Shown one piece after another: positions 1-6,693 of a stretch of 10,575 nucleotides of DNA. The notes under the pieces are model-generated. The model ran no database searches and was not told the origin of the DNA. It was given only the letters and a program-made list of their open reading frames with translations. The stretch covers positions 1 to 10,575 of the forward strand of contig JAGVBL010000282.1 in assembly GCA_020059785.1 (NCBI GenBank). The letters run 5' to 3'. Within the stretch, counting starts at the first letter, position 1; each line of letters begins with the position of its first letter. The position numbers and the translations under genes are program-made. The DNA comes from Ignavibacteriales bacterium (lineage in GTDB: Bacteria > Bacteroidota > Ignavibacteria > Ignavibacteriales > Melioribacteraceae).

Positions 1-1449
1 AAAAAAATCCCCGGTTATGCTCTCAATTCTTTACAGGAATTTCTTGAACAGGTAAAAGATCCTATTGCCGTCCGTTCTTCAAGTCTGCTGGAAGATTCTC
101 AGGGGCAACCTTTTGCAGGTGTTTACGAAACATTTATGCTACCTAATAATCATCCAGATATAAAAGTAAGGTTAAAGCAGCTTCTTCATGCTATTAAAAG
201 AATCTATATGTCGATCTATTTTCAGAGATCGAAAGATTACATTAAAGTATCCACATACCGGCTTGAAGAAGAAAAGATGGCTGTAATTATTCAGAAGGTT
301 GTTGGTGCTAATCACAACGGTAAGTATTATCCAGAGTTTTCTGGAGTTGCAAAGTCGTACAATTTTTATCCTAATCCACCTTTAAAATCACACGATGGAA
401 TTGTATCGGTTGCACCCGGATTGGGTAAATATATTGTTGATGGCGGAATTTCATTCCGGTTCTGTCCAAAATATCCTAATCATATTTTGCAATTTGCAAC
501 AATTGATGATCTGCTAAATTATTCCCCACACGAGTTTTTTGCGCTTGTATTAAATGAAAATTATAAGAATAAAATAAATGAAGATGATCTTATTAAGAAA
601 TATAATTTATATGAAGCGGTTAAAGATGGTACTTTAGATTATACCGGGTCTACCTACTCAATTGATAATAATAGTCTTTATGATGGAACGGATAGAGACG
701 GAACAAAACTCTTTACATTAGCGCCGATACTTAAACAGAAAGTGTTTCCGCTGCCGGAAATTTTATCTTTACTTTTAGATATGGGTAGCTGGGGAACAGG
801 CTCGCCGGTTGAAATTGAATTCGCTGTTAATTTGACCGTACCCGAAGGAAAACCAAAAGAGTTTGCACTTCTACAAATGAGACCGCTTGTTGTAAGTAAC
901 GAAATAGAAGAACTTGAACTGGAATCGTTTGAAAAAGAATCATTACTCGGTAAAAGCGATCAGGTTTTGGGGCACGGTGTAATTAATGATATTAAAGATA
1001 TTGTCTTTGTTGATCAGAAAAAATTTGATCGTAAGAACACTGTTAAAATTGCACACGAAATTGCTCAATACAATTCCAAAATGCTAAATTACAAAACTCC
1101 GTATTTATTAATTGGAGTAGGAAGATGGGGCACGCTCGATCCCTGGCTTGGAATTCCGGTTACATGGGAAATGATTAATGGTGCGCGAACAATTATAGAA
1201 TCCAACTTTTCCGATTTTAATGTTACTCCGTCGCAAGGCTCACACTTTTTTCAGAATCTTACTTCTTTTAAGATCGGTTACTTTACAATAAATGAACTGG
1301 ATGAACAGGGATTCATTGATTGGGAATGGCTGGAAAATCAAAATGTAATTGAACAGAAAGAGTTCACAAAACATATAAGGGCAGAAAATCCAATAACCAT
1401 TAAGATAAACGGGCATAAGAGTAAAGGCATTATTGTAAAACCCGGTTGA
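1..1449 (+). CDS. PEP/pyruvate-binding (PPDK N-terminal) domain protein, 3' part
   Basis: The frame is open from base 1, so the start lies upstream; 482 residues are visible. The first ~298 residues look like the C-terminal half of the ATP-grasp nucleotide-binding domain of PEP synthase and pyruvate phosphate dikinase: AVRSSSLLEDS (about residues 23-33), then GVYETF (40-45), closing with LLQMRPLV (290-297). The rest does not continue as a PEP synthase. The phosphohistidine swivel domain (TSHAA-type motif) and the PEP-binding barrel are absent. Instead there is a tail with IGVGRWG (371-377) and SQGSHFFQNL (411-420). From memory, this tail is typical of a Bacteroidota/Chlorobiota family usually labelled 'PEP synthase'. 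True PEP synthase activity is therefore doubtful; ATP-dependent phosphotransfer is the most that can be inferred. The next gene follows after 86 bases with no evident terminator. Confidence 0.8.
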   Translation, partial: KKIPGYALNSLQEFLEQVKDPIAVRSSSLLEDSQGQPFAGVYETFMLPNNHPDIKVRLKQLLHAIKRIYMSIYFQRSKDYIKVSTYRLEEEKMAVIIQKVVGANHNGKYYPEFSGVAKSYNFYPNPPLKSHDGIVSVAPGLGKYIVDGGISFRFCPKYPNHILQFATIDDLLNYSPHEFFALVLNENYKNKINEDDLIKKYNLYEAVKDGTLDYTGSTYSIDNNSLYDGTDRDGTKLFTLAPILKQKVFPLPEILSLLLDMGSWGTGSPVEIEFAVNLTVPEGKPKEFALLQMRPLVVSNEIEELELESFEKESLLGKSDQVLGHGVINDIKDIVFVDQKKFDRKNTVKIAHEIAQYNSKMLNYKTPYLLIGVGRWGTLDPWLGIPVTWEMINGARTIIESNFSDFNVTPSQGSHFFQNLTSFKIGYFTINELDEQGFIDWEWLENQNVIEQKEFTKHIRAENPITIKINGHKSKGIIVKPG

Positions 1450-1535
1450 TATATTCCTTTCTAAATTGAAGTTCGCACACAAATAAACTAATTTTTGCCA
1501 GTCATTATACTTTTTTTTAAGAATCCGGAGCTTAA

Positions 1536-2741
1536 ATGAAAAACTTTGTAATTAGACCTGCAGTAAGAACGGAAAACGTAACGTATGCGGTTAGAGATAT
1601 TGTTGTGCTTGCAAACGAAGTTGCTAAGAGCGGAAAGGAAATGTTATACCTGAACATTGGCGATCCTAATTTATTCGACTGGGAACCGCCCAAACATCTT
1701 GTTGAAGAAACTTATAAAGCAATGTTGAAAAACTTAAATGGTTATGCACCTTCTTCGGGAATTAAAGAAGCTGTTAATGCTATTGAAATGGAAGCAGATA
1801 AAAAGGGAATTAAAAATGTTCAGGATATTTTTGTTACTACCGGTGCTAGCGAAGCAATTGATATTTGTTTAACGGCACTTGTAAACGATGGCGAAAATGT
1901 TTTAACTCCTACGCCCGGTTATCCTCTTTACACTGCTATTCAAAGTAAATTAATGATGTATGAAAATCCATACTATCTTGATGAAAGTAATGGCTGGCAA
2001 CCGAACATCGATGATATTAAAAGTAAAATAAACGATAAAACACGTGCAATAATTCTTATTAACCCCAACAATCCAACCGGTTCAAATTTCTCACCGGAAA
2101 CTCTCAAACAAATTATTGATTTAGCGTTAGAGCATAACCTCGTAATTTTTGCCGATGAAATTTATGATAAGTTGTTGATGGATGGAAAGAAACATACATC
2201 CATTGCATCATTGAACTCCGAAGCGCCAATGGTAACTTTTGGCGGGTTGTCCAAAAATTATATGGTCCCCGGTTTCAGAATTGGATGGGGAATTGTTAGC
2301 GGTAACAGAACTATATTGAAAGATTATATTGAAGCGATTAACAAATTATTGCGTGCACGGTTATCGGCAAATCATCCGGAACAATATGGAATTGCACCAT
2401 CTCTTCTTGGTGATCAATCCCATCTTGAAGTTGCAATGAAAAAATTAACCAAACGGCGCGATATGACTGTTGAAGCGATGAATTCAATTCCCGGAATTTC
2501 TTGCGTTGCACCTGAAGGAGCTTTCTATGCTTTCCCACGTATTCATAATATTACCGATGATGCTCACTGGACTCAAGAACTGATAAAAGAAACCGGTGTG
2601 GTTGTTGTCCACGGAAGCGGGTTCGGACAGGTACCCGGAACAAATCATTTTAGAATTGTTTTTCTACCACCGGAAAATATTTTGGAGAAAGCGTATAAAG
2701 CTATCGCACTGTTTCATGAAAAGTATGTTGAGAAGTTTTGA
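1536..2741 (+). CDS. alaA: AlaA-like alanine/pyruvate aminotransferase (PLP fold type I)
   Basis: This 401-residue class I/II aminotransferase depends on pyridoxal phosphate and probably interconverts alanine and pyruvate using 2-oxoglutarate/glutamate in the cytoplasm. Visible motifs in order: NPNNPTG (176-182), ADEIYDKLL with PLP-contacting Asp207 and Tyr210, the Schiff-base lysine Lys240 in GLSKNYMVPGFRIGWG, and HFRIVFLPP with Arg373, which would bind the substrate carboxylate. Overall layout and length match E. coli AlaA (about 405 residues), including the RLSANHPEQ stretch that corresponds to RLCANVPAQ in AlaA. The ATG is preceded by GGAG at a 5-base spacing, which supports this start. 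It stands alone on the plus strand between the ATP-grasp protein and hicBA. Substrate preference cannot be fixed from sequence; a related aspartate or aromatic aminotransferase remains possible. Confidence 0.85.
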   Translation: MKNFVIRPAVRTENVTYAVRDIVVLANEVAKSGKEMLYLNIGDPNLFDWEPPKHLVEETYKAMLKNLNGYAPSSGIKEAVNAIEMEADKKGIKNVQDIFVTTGASEAIDICLTALVNDGENVLTPTPGYPLYTAIQSKLMMYENPYYLDESNGWQPNIDDIKSKINDKTRAIILINPNNPTGSNFSPETLKQIIDLALEHNLVIFADEIYDKLLMDGKKHTSIASLNSEAPMVTFGGLSKNYMVPGFRIGWGIVSGNRTILKDYIEAINKLLRARLSANHPEQYGIAPSLLGDQSHLEVAMKKLTKRRDMTVEAMNSIPGISCVAPEGAFYAFPRIHNITDDAHWTQELIKETGVVVVHGSGFGQVPGTNHFRIVFLPPENILEKAYKAIALFHEKYVEKF

Positions 2742-2806
2742 GGTTTATGATTTACCTTTGGTTAAGAAATTTGTAAATTATTAATAGTTAAGAAAAGGAA
2801 ATTTAT

Positions 2807-3034
2807 ATGACTATAAATGCTATAATCGAAAAAGATGATCAAGGCTATTTCGCTTCAGTTCCGGAATTAAAAGGATGTTTCAGTCAAGGTGATACCTTTG
2901 AAGAAGCATTGACAAATATTCGAGAAGCAGCAGAACTATATTTGGAAAGTTTAAGCGAAGAAGAAAAAAAATCTTTTGAATCAAAATCGTTTGTTATAGC
3001 TCCTCTTTATATCCAAACCTCTAAAGCTGTTTAG
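2807..3034 (+). CDS. hicB: HicB-family antitoxin, short form
   Basis: This is a 75-residue HicB antitoxin, expected to bind and block the HicA RNase encoded 4 bases downstream. The N-terminal degraded RNase-H-like HicB fold is visible: IEKDDQGYFASVPELKGC (residues 7-24), followed by the helix TFEEALTNIREAAELYLESL (29-48). The protein ends soon after, so the C-terminal ribbon-helix-helix or HTH DNA-binding domain found in longer HicB proteins is missing. Autoregulation, if present, must work differently. An AAGGA Shine-Dalgarno sequence sits 8-9 bases before the ATG and supports the start. The antitoxin-first order (hicB-hicA) is the reverse of E. coli hicAB but is common in other phyla. Confidence 0.85.
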   Translation: MTINAIIEKDDQGYFASVPELKGCFSQGDTFEEALTNIREAAELYLESLSEEEKKSFESKSFVIAPLYIQTSKAV

Positions 3035-3038
3035 CAGT

Positions 3039-3215
3039 ATGAATGCTAAGGAAGCAGAAAGATTATTATTAAAAGGGGGATTTTTTCTCGACCGAAGTAA
3101 AGGCAGTCATCGAATTTATAAAAAGGGAAATGTTAGAATTGTAATTCCATTTCATAGTATGAAAGAGCTCCATCCCAAGTTAGTAAAAGAATTAAAAAAT
3201 GTTTTGAGTGAATAG
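3039..3215 (+). CDS. hicA: HicA-family mRNA interferase toxin
   Basis: A short reading frame of 58 residues starts 4 bases after the hicB stop. HicA toxins are small double-stranded-RNA-binding-fold RNases that cleave mRNA during translation and are neutralised by HicB. The sequence shows the family pattern: N-terminal helix AKEAERLLLKGGF (3-15), then the catalytic GSH motif (Gly22-Ser23-His24) in RSKGSHRIY, a strand VRIVIPFHS (32-40), and the C-terminal helix HPKLVKELKNVL (45-56). The catalytic His24 is present, so the toxin is probably active. No Shine-Dalgarno sequence is evident before the ATG at 3039; tight spacing suggests translational coupling to hicB. Length matches small HicA proteins of about 57-65 residues. 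Confidence 0.88.
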   Translation: MNAKEAERLLLKGGFFLDRSKGSHRIYKKGNVRIVIPFHSMKELHPKLVKELKNVLSE

Positions 3216-3232
3216 AATAAATTTAAGATGAG

Positions 3233-3260
3233 AGATGTTCCAATAGAACATCTTAATTTT
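3233..3260 (+). terminator. Putative terminator hairpin after hicBA
   Basis: An 8-bp perfect inverted repeat, AGATGTTC (3233-3240) and GAACATCT (3246-3253), with a 5-base loop, is followed by TAATTTT. It lies 17 bases after the hicA stop. The stem is AU-leaning and the T tract is short and interrupted, so this is a weak terminator or an mRNA-end stabiliser. From here to the cupin gene at 3474 the sequence is AT-rich, and I see no gene or further signal in it. Confidence 0.5.
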
Positions 3261-3473
3261 ATGTGAGGCAAATTAACGAATCTTATTTACGAAAAAATAT
3301 AATTTATGTCTTGCATTGAGGTTAAAATCTTAAGAGATAACACACGCCATAAAATCCAGAATTATATTCCTACGCACCATAGAAAAAATAAAATTCTTAT
3401 AAACCTGTATTTGTTTAATACAACAATAATCTGATGGATTTAATTACACAATAAGATAACTGTTATAAAAAAA

Positions 3474-3854
3474 TCATATTGTCTGATCAATTTGCTTTTT
3501 TCGCTTTACTCTTTCTATTGTAAATGCCGGGATGCAAACAGAAACATATTCACATGGTTCATCAAACGGATTGGAATATCTTACTTGAGTTCCTTTCATA
3601 ACGCAAATTGATTGACCCTTTGTTAAAATTATTTCTTCTCCGTCAATTTCGAACATTTTCCTTCCTGAAATAATGTAAGTTATTTCATCAAATTCCGGAG
3701 ATTGAAATGGTTCCGACCAATGTGGCGGGGCGATCATATGAGCAAAACTGTAATCGCCGGTTTTTATACTTGCCATACCAAAATGTTCTTCAATCAATTT
3801 CCCATCAGTAGTCGGAACAATGAACGGTTTTTTGGGGATGTAGTATTTTTGCAT
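3474..3854 (-). CDS. EutQ-like cupin-domain protein
   Basis: This is a small single-domain cupin of 126 residues with no signal peptide, so it is probably cytoplasmic. The core is FDEITYIISGRKMFEIDGEE (55-74), then a turn and ILTKGQSICVMKGTQVRYSN (76-95), which resembles the C-terminal cupin of EutQ. The cupin-1 motif keeps Glu57 and Gly64, but the HxH pair is replaced by Gln-Ser-Pro at 51-53. In motif 2 the His position is Val91 while Asn95 remains. The usual metal site is therefore lost, as in EutQ-type cupins. No ethanolamine-utilisation genes are nearby, so the substrate is unknown. I chose the ATG at 3852-3854 rather than the one 12 bases upstream because a GGAG lies 6 bases before it; the upstream ATG overlaps that GGAG. 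Confidence 0.75.
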   Translation of the reverse strand: MQKYYIPKKPFIVPTTDGKLIEEHFGMASIKTGDYSFAHMIAPPHWSEPFQSPEFDEITYIISGRKMFEIDGEEIILTKGQSICVMKGTQVRYSNPFDEPCEYVSVCIPAFTIERVKRKKQIDQTI

Positions 3855-3860
3855 AACACA

Positions 3861-3864
3861 CTCC
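3861..3864 (-). promoter_or_regulatory. Ribosome binding site that decides the cupin start
   Basis: On the minus strand, GGAG occurs 6 bases before the ATG at 3854. It overlaps the alternative ATG at 3866, which has no Shine-Dalgarno sequence of its own. The shorter, 126-residue protein is therefore preferred. Confidence 0.65.
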
Positions 3865-3865
3865 A

Positions 3866-3892
3866 TAGAGATGAGGCATGCCTCATCCCTAC
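3866..3892 (-). repeat. REP-like palindrome, cupin-side copy
   Basis: The 18-bp sequence GATGAGGCATGCCTCATC at 3870-3887 is a perfect palindrome. One mismatch outward, TAG (3866-3868) pairs with CTA (3889-3891). Read on the minus strand, the palindrome is preceded by GTAG (3892-3889), the tetranucleotide that marks REP elements recognised by RAYT transposases. The TAG in this GTAG is also the stop codon of the RAYT gene. The hairpin ends a few bases before the cupin Shine-Dalgarno sequence. Confidence 0.75.
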
Positions 3893-4407
3893 AAATAATT
3901 GTTTTCTGTTTTGTTTTTCTCCAGATTCCACTTTAGAGGATTTTGCTCTATATATTTTCTGATGTTGTATAATTCTTTTTCATTACGAATAATGTGATCA
4001 TAAAAACGTGATTGCCATGAAAAATTTGAATAATTGTTTTTATTTGCCCATCGTTTAACTGAACCTTTGAATTGATTAATTATTTGTCCCAATGTTGTTT
4101 TTTGTGGTAGAGTCGCCCGATCGGGCGTCTCTACAATAGGATTTATTATAATAATTCCATGTAAATGATTCGGCATAATTATAAAATAATCTAATTCAAT
4201 GTTTGGAAAATGTTCTGGAATATTTTCCCAACAATTTTTTGTAATTAATCCTAATTCGTTTAATAATACATACCCTCTTTCAATTCTACCAAAATATTCG
4301 AAATGATTTTTTGTATTTATTGTTACATAATACCACCAGGGTGTTGAATAATCCCAACTTTTTAACCGAGAACTTTCGATACGATATTTATTCTGAAACT
4401 TTGTCAT
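3889..4407 (-). CDS. REP-associated tyrosine transposase (RAYT, Y1 HUH family)
   Basis: This 172-residue single-strand DNA transposase is related to IS200/IS605 TnpA and is thought to cut and move REP sequences through a phosphotyrosine intermediate. The HUH metal-binding motif is His81-Leu-His83 in FIIMPNHLHGIIII. The likely catalytic residue is Tyr136 in WQSRFYDHIIRNEKEL, followed by the conserved C-terminal helix IRKYIEQNPLKW (149-160). Length and motifs are complete, so the gene looks intact. Residues 92-100 (VETPDRATL), between the HUH and Tyr motifs, are encoded by a 28-bp palindrome at 4107-4134. The stop codon TAG falls inside the GTAG foot of the downstream palindrome. No Shine-Dalgarno sequence is visible. 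The T-rich stretch just upstream belongs to a hairpin that probably ends copA transcription, so expression is likely low or depends on read-through. Confidence 0.9.
   Translation of the reverse strand: MTKFQNKYRIESSRLKSWDYSTPWWYYVTINTKNHFEYFGRIERGYVLLNELGLITKNCWENIPEHFPNIELDYFIIMPNHLHGIIIINPIVETPDRATLPQKTTLGQIINQFKGSVKRWANKNNYSNFSWQSRFYDHIIRNEKELYNIRKYIEQNPLKWNLEKNKTENNYL
4107..4134 (-). repeat. REP-like palindrome inside the RAYT reading frame
   Basis: A 28-bp inverted repeat is centred between 4120 and 4121. The inner arms CGCCCGA/TCGGGCG and the outer arms GTAGAG/CTCTAC pair fully, with a single T:T mismatch (4113/4128). It is unrelated in sequence to the two flanking palindromes and much more GC-rich than its surroundings. 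It begins with GTAG on both strands. It is read in frame as residues 92-100 of the transposase. Confidence 0.75.
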
Positions 4408-4410
4408 ATC

Positions 4411-4441
4411 AAAAATAAAAAGGATGAAGCATACCTCATCC
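4411..4441 (-). terminator. Intrinsic terminator of copA made from a REP-like palindrome
   Basis: On the minus strand, 14 bases after the copA stop, the 20-base hairpin GGATGAGGTATGCTTCATCC (4441-4422) is followed directly by TTTTTATTTTT (4421-4411). The two departures from the perfect palindrome form G-U wobbles in the minus-strand RNA, so the stem can pair along its length apart from the loop. This is the expected shape of a Rho-independent terminator for the copper operon. Confidence 0.7.
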
Positions 4442-4445
4442 CTGC
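4422..4445 (-). repeat. REP-like palindrome, copA-side copy
   Basis: The core at 4423-4440 matches the perfect palindrome at 3870-3887 at 16 of 18 positions; both differences are G to A on the plus strand. The foot is GCAG on the minus strand (4445-4442), one base from GTAG. The copy has the same orientation as the one at 3866-3892. Confidence 0.7.
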
Positions 4446-4455
4446 ATCAAAATAA

Positions 4456-6690
4456 TCAAAATAATTTTGCGCGTTTTAATCTAAGTGAATTTGTTACAAC
4501 AGAAACGGAACTTAACGACATAGCAAGTGCAGCAATCATAGGATTTAACATACCAAATGCTGCAAGCGGAATCAATACAGTATTGTAAATAAACGCCCAG
4601 AATAAATTCTGCTTAATTGTTTTTAACGTCTGCTGCGAAAGTTTAATTGATTTTGCTACCCCGGTAAGGTTTCCTTTAACCAAAGTTATTTGTGCTGTTT
4701 CAATTGCAACATCTGTTCCTGTTCCAATAGCAATTCCAACATCAGCTTGGGCTAATGCCGGTGCATCGTTTATCCCGTCACCAATCATCCCCACTATTTC
4801 ACCCTTTGTTTGATACTCTTTAACAATATCGGCTTTTTTTCCCGGTAATACTTCGGCTTTAAATTCAGAGATACCTAATAGATTTGCAATCCTTTCAGCA
4901 GATTTTTTATTGTCACCCGTTAACATAACTGTTTTAATGTTCATGTCCTTCAGATAGTTTACAGCTTCCATCGAATCACTTTTAAGCTTGTCTTCAACCA
5001 GTAGAATACCGGAAAACTCTCCATCAATGGAAATACAGATAATTGTCTTTCCTGATTCTTGTAACTCATTATAAATGGAAAGACCTTTTTCAACATTAAT
5101 TGAAAATTCTTTCAACAGATTAATATTTCCCGCAATTACATTTTTGTTATTAACTAAACCAGCTATTCCAAAACCCGAGTAATTTTGAAAACTATCCGGT
5201 TCAAATAACTCTATTCCTTCTTGTTTTGTTTTCTGCAAAATAGCTTTTGCAATCGGATGTTCTGATTTAGATTCCAGTGATGCTATTAATTGTAATAATT
5301 CTCTCTTATCCTTGCCCAAAGAAATTATTTCCGAAATTTTCGGCTTCCCTTCGGTTAATGTTCCGGTCTTGTCAAAAATAATGGTAGAGATCTTATTTGC
5401 AATTTCAATGCTCTCGCCATTACGGATTAGAATTCCATTTGAAGCACCCAAACCTGTCCCTACAATTATTGCTGTTGGTGTTGCTAATCCCAAAGCACAT
5501 GGGCAAGCGATAATTAAAACTGCCACAAAATTTATTAGAGCATTGCTAAAGGAATGCTCGGGTGAAAAGATCAACCAGGATAAAAATGTAATTATCGCAA
5601 TAAGGATTACAACCGGGACAAATATTCCGGCGATTTTATCAACCAGTTTCTGAATTGGCGGTTTGGTTGATTGAGCCTGTTCAACCATTCGAATAATCTG
5701 GCCGAGTACCGAATTATCACCAATGCTGGTTACTAAGAAGTTAAATGTTCCATTCTGGTTTATCGTACCGCCAAAGACATTATCGCCAATATTTTTTTCG
5801 ACAGGAAGACTCTCGCCGGTTAACATCGATTCATCTACCGAAGAGTAACCTGAGATTATTTTTCCATCAGCCGGAATTTTTTCTCCGGGTCTAATAACAA
5901 CTTCATTGTTAATACTCAATCCCGAAATACTTATTGATTTTTCTTCCCCGTTAAGAATGATATTAGCTGTTTTAGGTTTAAGTTCTATTAAGAGTTTAAT
6001 TGCATTTGTAGTTTTATTTTTTGCACGATGCTCAAGAAGTTTTCCCATCAAAATTAGTGTAATTATTACAACAGCAGTTTCAAAGTAAACATGAATATTA
6101 TGTGTATCGCTATTGATTACATACGGAAAAAGTGTTGCAATAACGCTATATCCATACGCTGCACCGGTTCCAATTGCAACAAGTGAATTCATCTCTGCAG
6201 AAAAATGTTTCAGATTATTCCAAAAAATTTTGTAAAACCTCTTACCGCTAATGAATATTACAAGTGTAGTTAGGATAAGAAGAATTTTTCTTGTCTCATC
6301 GTGATTAAAAATCCAGAATGATTGAAAGAACTTATAATCCATCAACATACTTATCAGAAAAATTGGTATTGTAAAAACCAGAGCAAACAAAAATTCCGAT
6401 TTTAAATTTTTATAGTATTCATCATCTTCATCTGATACTTTGTTAATTGATGATAAATTTAATTGCGATTCGGTTCCGTCTATTACTAATTCATATCCGT
6501 ATTCTTTTATTGCAGAAGATATTACTTTCAGGTCAATTGCATCCTTATCGCTTTCAAAGCTTACACGTTCGGTTGCAAGGTTAACACTAACATTTTTAAC
6601 GTTGTCCATTTTGCCAATAATCTTTTCAACCCTTGCAACACAACTTGCACAAGTCATCCCCTTAATGGGTAGATCATACTTCATTTGCAT
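4456..6690 (-). CDS. copA: Cu+-exporting P1B-type ATPase CopA
   Basis: A 744-residue inner-membrane copper pump that uses ATP to expel Cu+ from the cytoplasm. In order: one N-terminal HMA domain with GMTCASC (Cys14, Cys17), four membrane segments (about 100-118, 134-150, 166-188, 200-218), the actuator loop with TGES (291-294), two more segments carrying the CPC copper site (Cys396-Pro-Cys398), the phosphorylated Asp440 in DKTGTLTEGKP, the nucleotide-domain His-Pro (478-479), GDGINDAP (637-644), and two final segments with Tyr702-Asn703 and MSLSS (724-728), the P1B-1 Cu+ signature. Everything needed for activity is present. It starts 3 bases after the copZ stop with AAAAAGGG as ribosome binding site, so the two are surely co-transcribed. 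A single HMA domain is usual for bacterial CopA. Confidence 0.96.
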   Translation of the reverse strand: MQMKYDLPIKGMTCASCVARVEKIIGKMDNVKNVSVNLATERVSFESDKDAIDLKVISSAIKEYGYELVIDGTESQLNLSSINKVSDEDDEYYKNLKSEFLFALVFTIPIFLISMLMDYKFFQSFWIFNHDETRKILLILTTLVIFISGKRFYKIFWNNLKHFSAEMNSLVAIGTGAAYGYSVIATLFPYVINSDTHNIHVYFETAVVIITLILMGKLLEHRAKNKTTNAIKLLIELKPKTANIILNGEEKSISISGLSINNEVVIRPGEKIPADGKIISGYSSVDESMLTGESLPVEKNIGDNVFGGTINQNGTFNFLVTSIGDNSVLGQIIRMVEQAQSTKPPIQKLVDKIAGIFVPVVILIAIITFLSWLIFSPEHSFSNALINFVAVLIIACPCALGLATPTAIIVGTGLGASNGILIRNGESIEIANKISTIIFDKTGTLTEGKPKISEIISLGKDKRELLQLIASLESKSEHPIAKAILQKTKQEGIELFEPDSFQNYSGFGIAGLVNNKNVIAGNINLLKEFSINVEKGLSIYNELQESGKTIICISIDGEFSGILLVEDKLKSDSMEAVNYLKDMNIKTVMLTGDNKKSAERIANLLGISEFKAEVLPGKKADIVKEYQTKGEIVGMIGDGINDAPALAQADVGIAIGTGTDVAIETAQITLVKGNLTGVAKSIKLSQQTLKTIKQNLFWAFIYNTVLIPLAAFGMLNPMIAALAMSLSSVSVVTNSLRLKRAKLF

Positions 6691-6693
6691 TGT

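Larger units (their letters stand above)
3866..4445 (-). mobile_element. RAYT gene with flanking REP-like palindromes (IS200-like unit)
   Basis: The unit is about 580 bp: a complete HUH transposase gene between two related palindromes (3866-3892 and 4422-4445), both with the asymmetric GTAG/GCAG foot on the same side. The two palindrome cores match at 16 of 18 positions. RAYT units are IS200/IS605 relatives that lack classical terminal inverted repeats and target duplications, and none is seen here. The boundaries are approximate. It sits between copA and the cupin gene and may have separated two genes that were once adjacent. Confidence 0.7.

Noticed and set aside
1240..1482. Minus-strand open frame overlapping the end of the ATP-grasp gene
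   Set aside because: It is antisense to a conserved C-terminal domain, has no ribosome binding site, and its hydrophobic composition is a by-product of the opposite frame.
3440..3473. Possible hairpin (ATAAC/GTTAT) after the cupin stop
   Set aside because: The arms leave only one base for a loop, and there is no GC-rich stem, so it cannot form a useful terminator.
3702..3962. Plus-strand open frame across the cupin 5' end and the palindrome
   Set aside because: It runs antisense to both the cupin and the end of the transposase gene and crosses the REP palindrome; there is no start signal and no protein pattern.
5312..5653. Open frame of 113 codons on the plus strand inside copA
   Set aside because: It lies wholly antisense to the conserved CPC-to-DKTGT part of copA, has no ribosome binding site and shows no recognisable domain.
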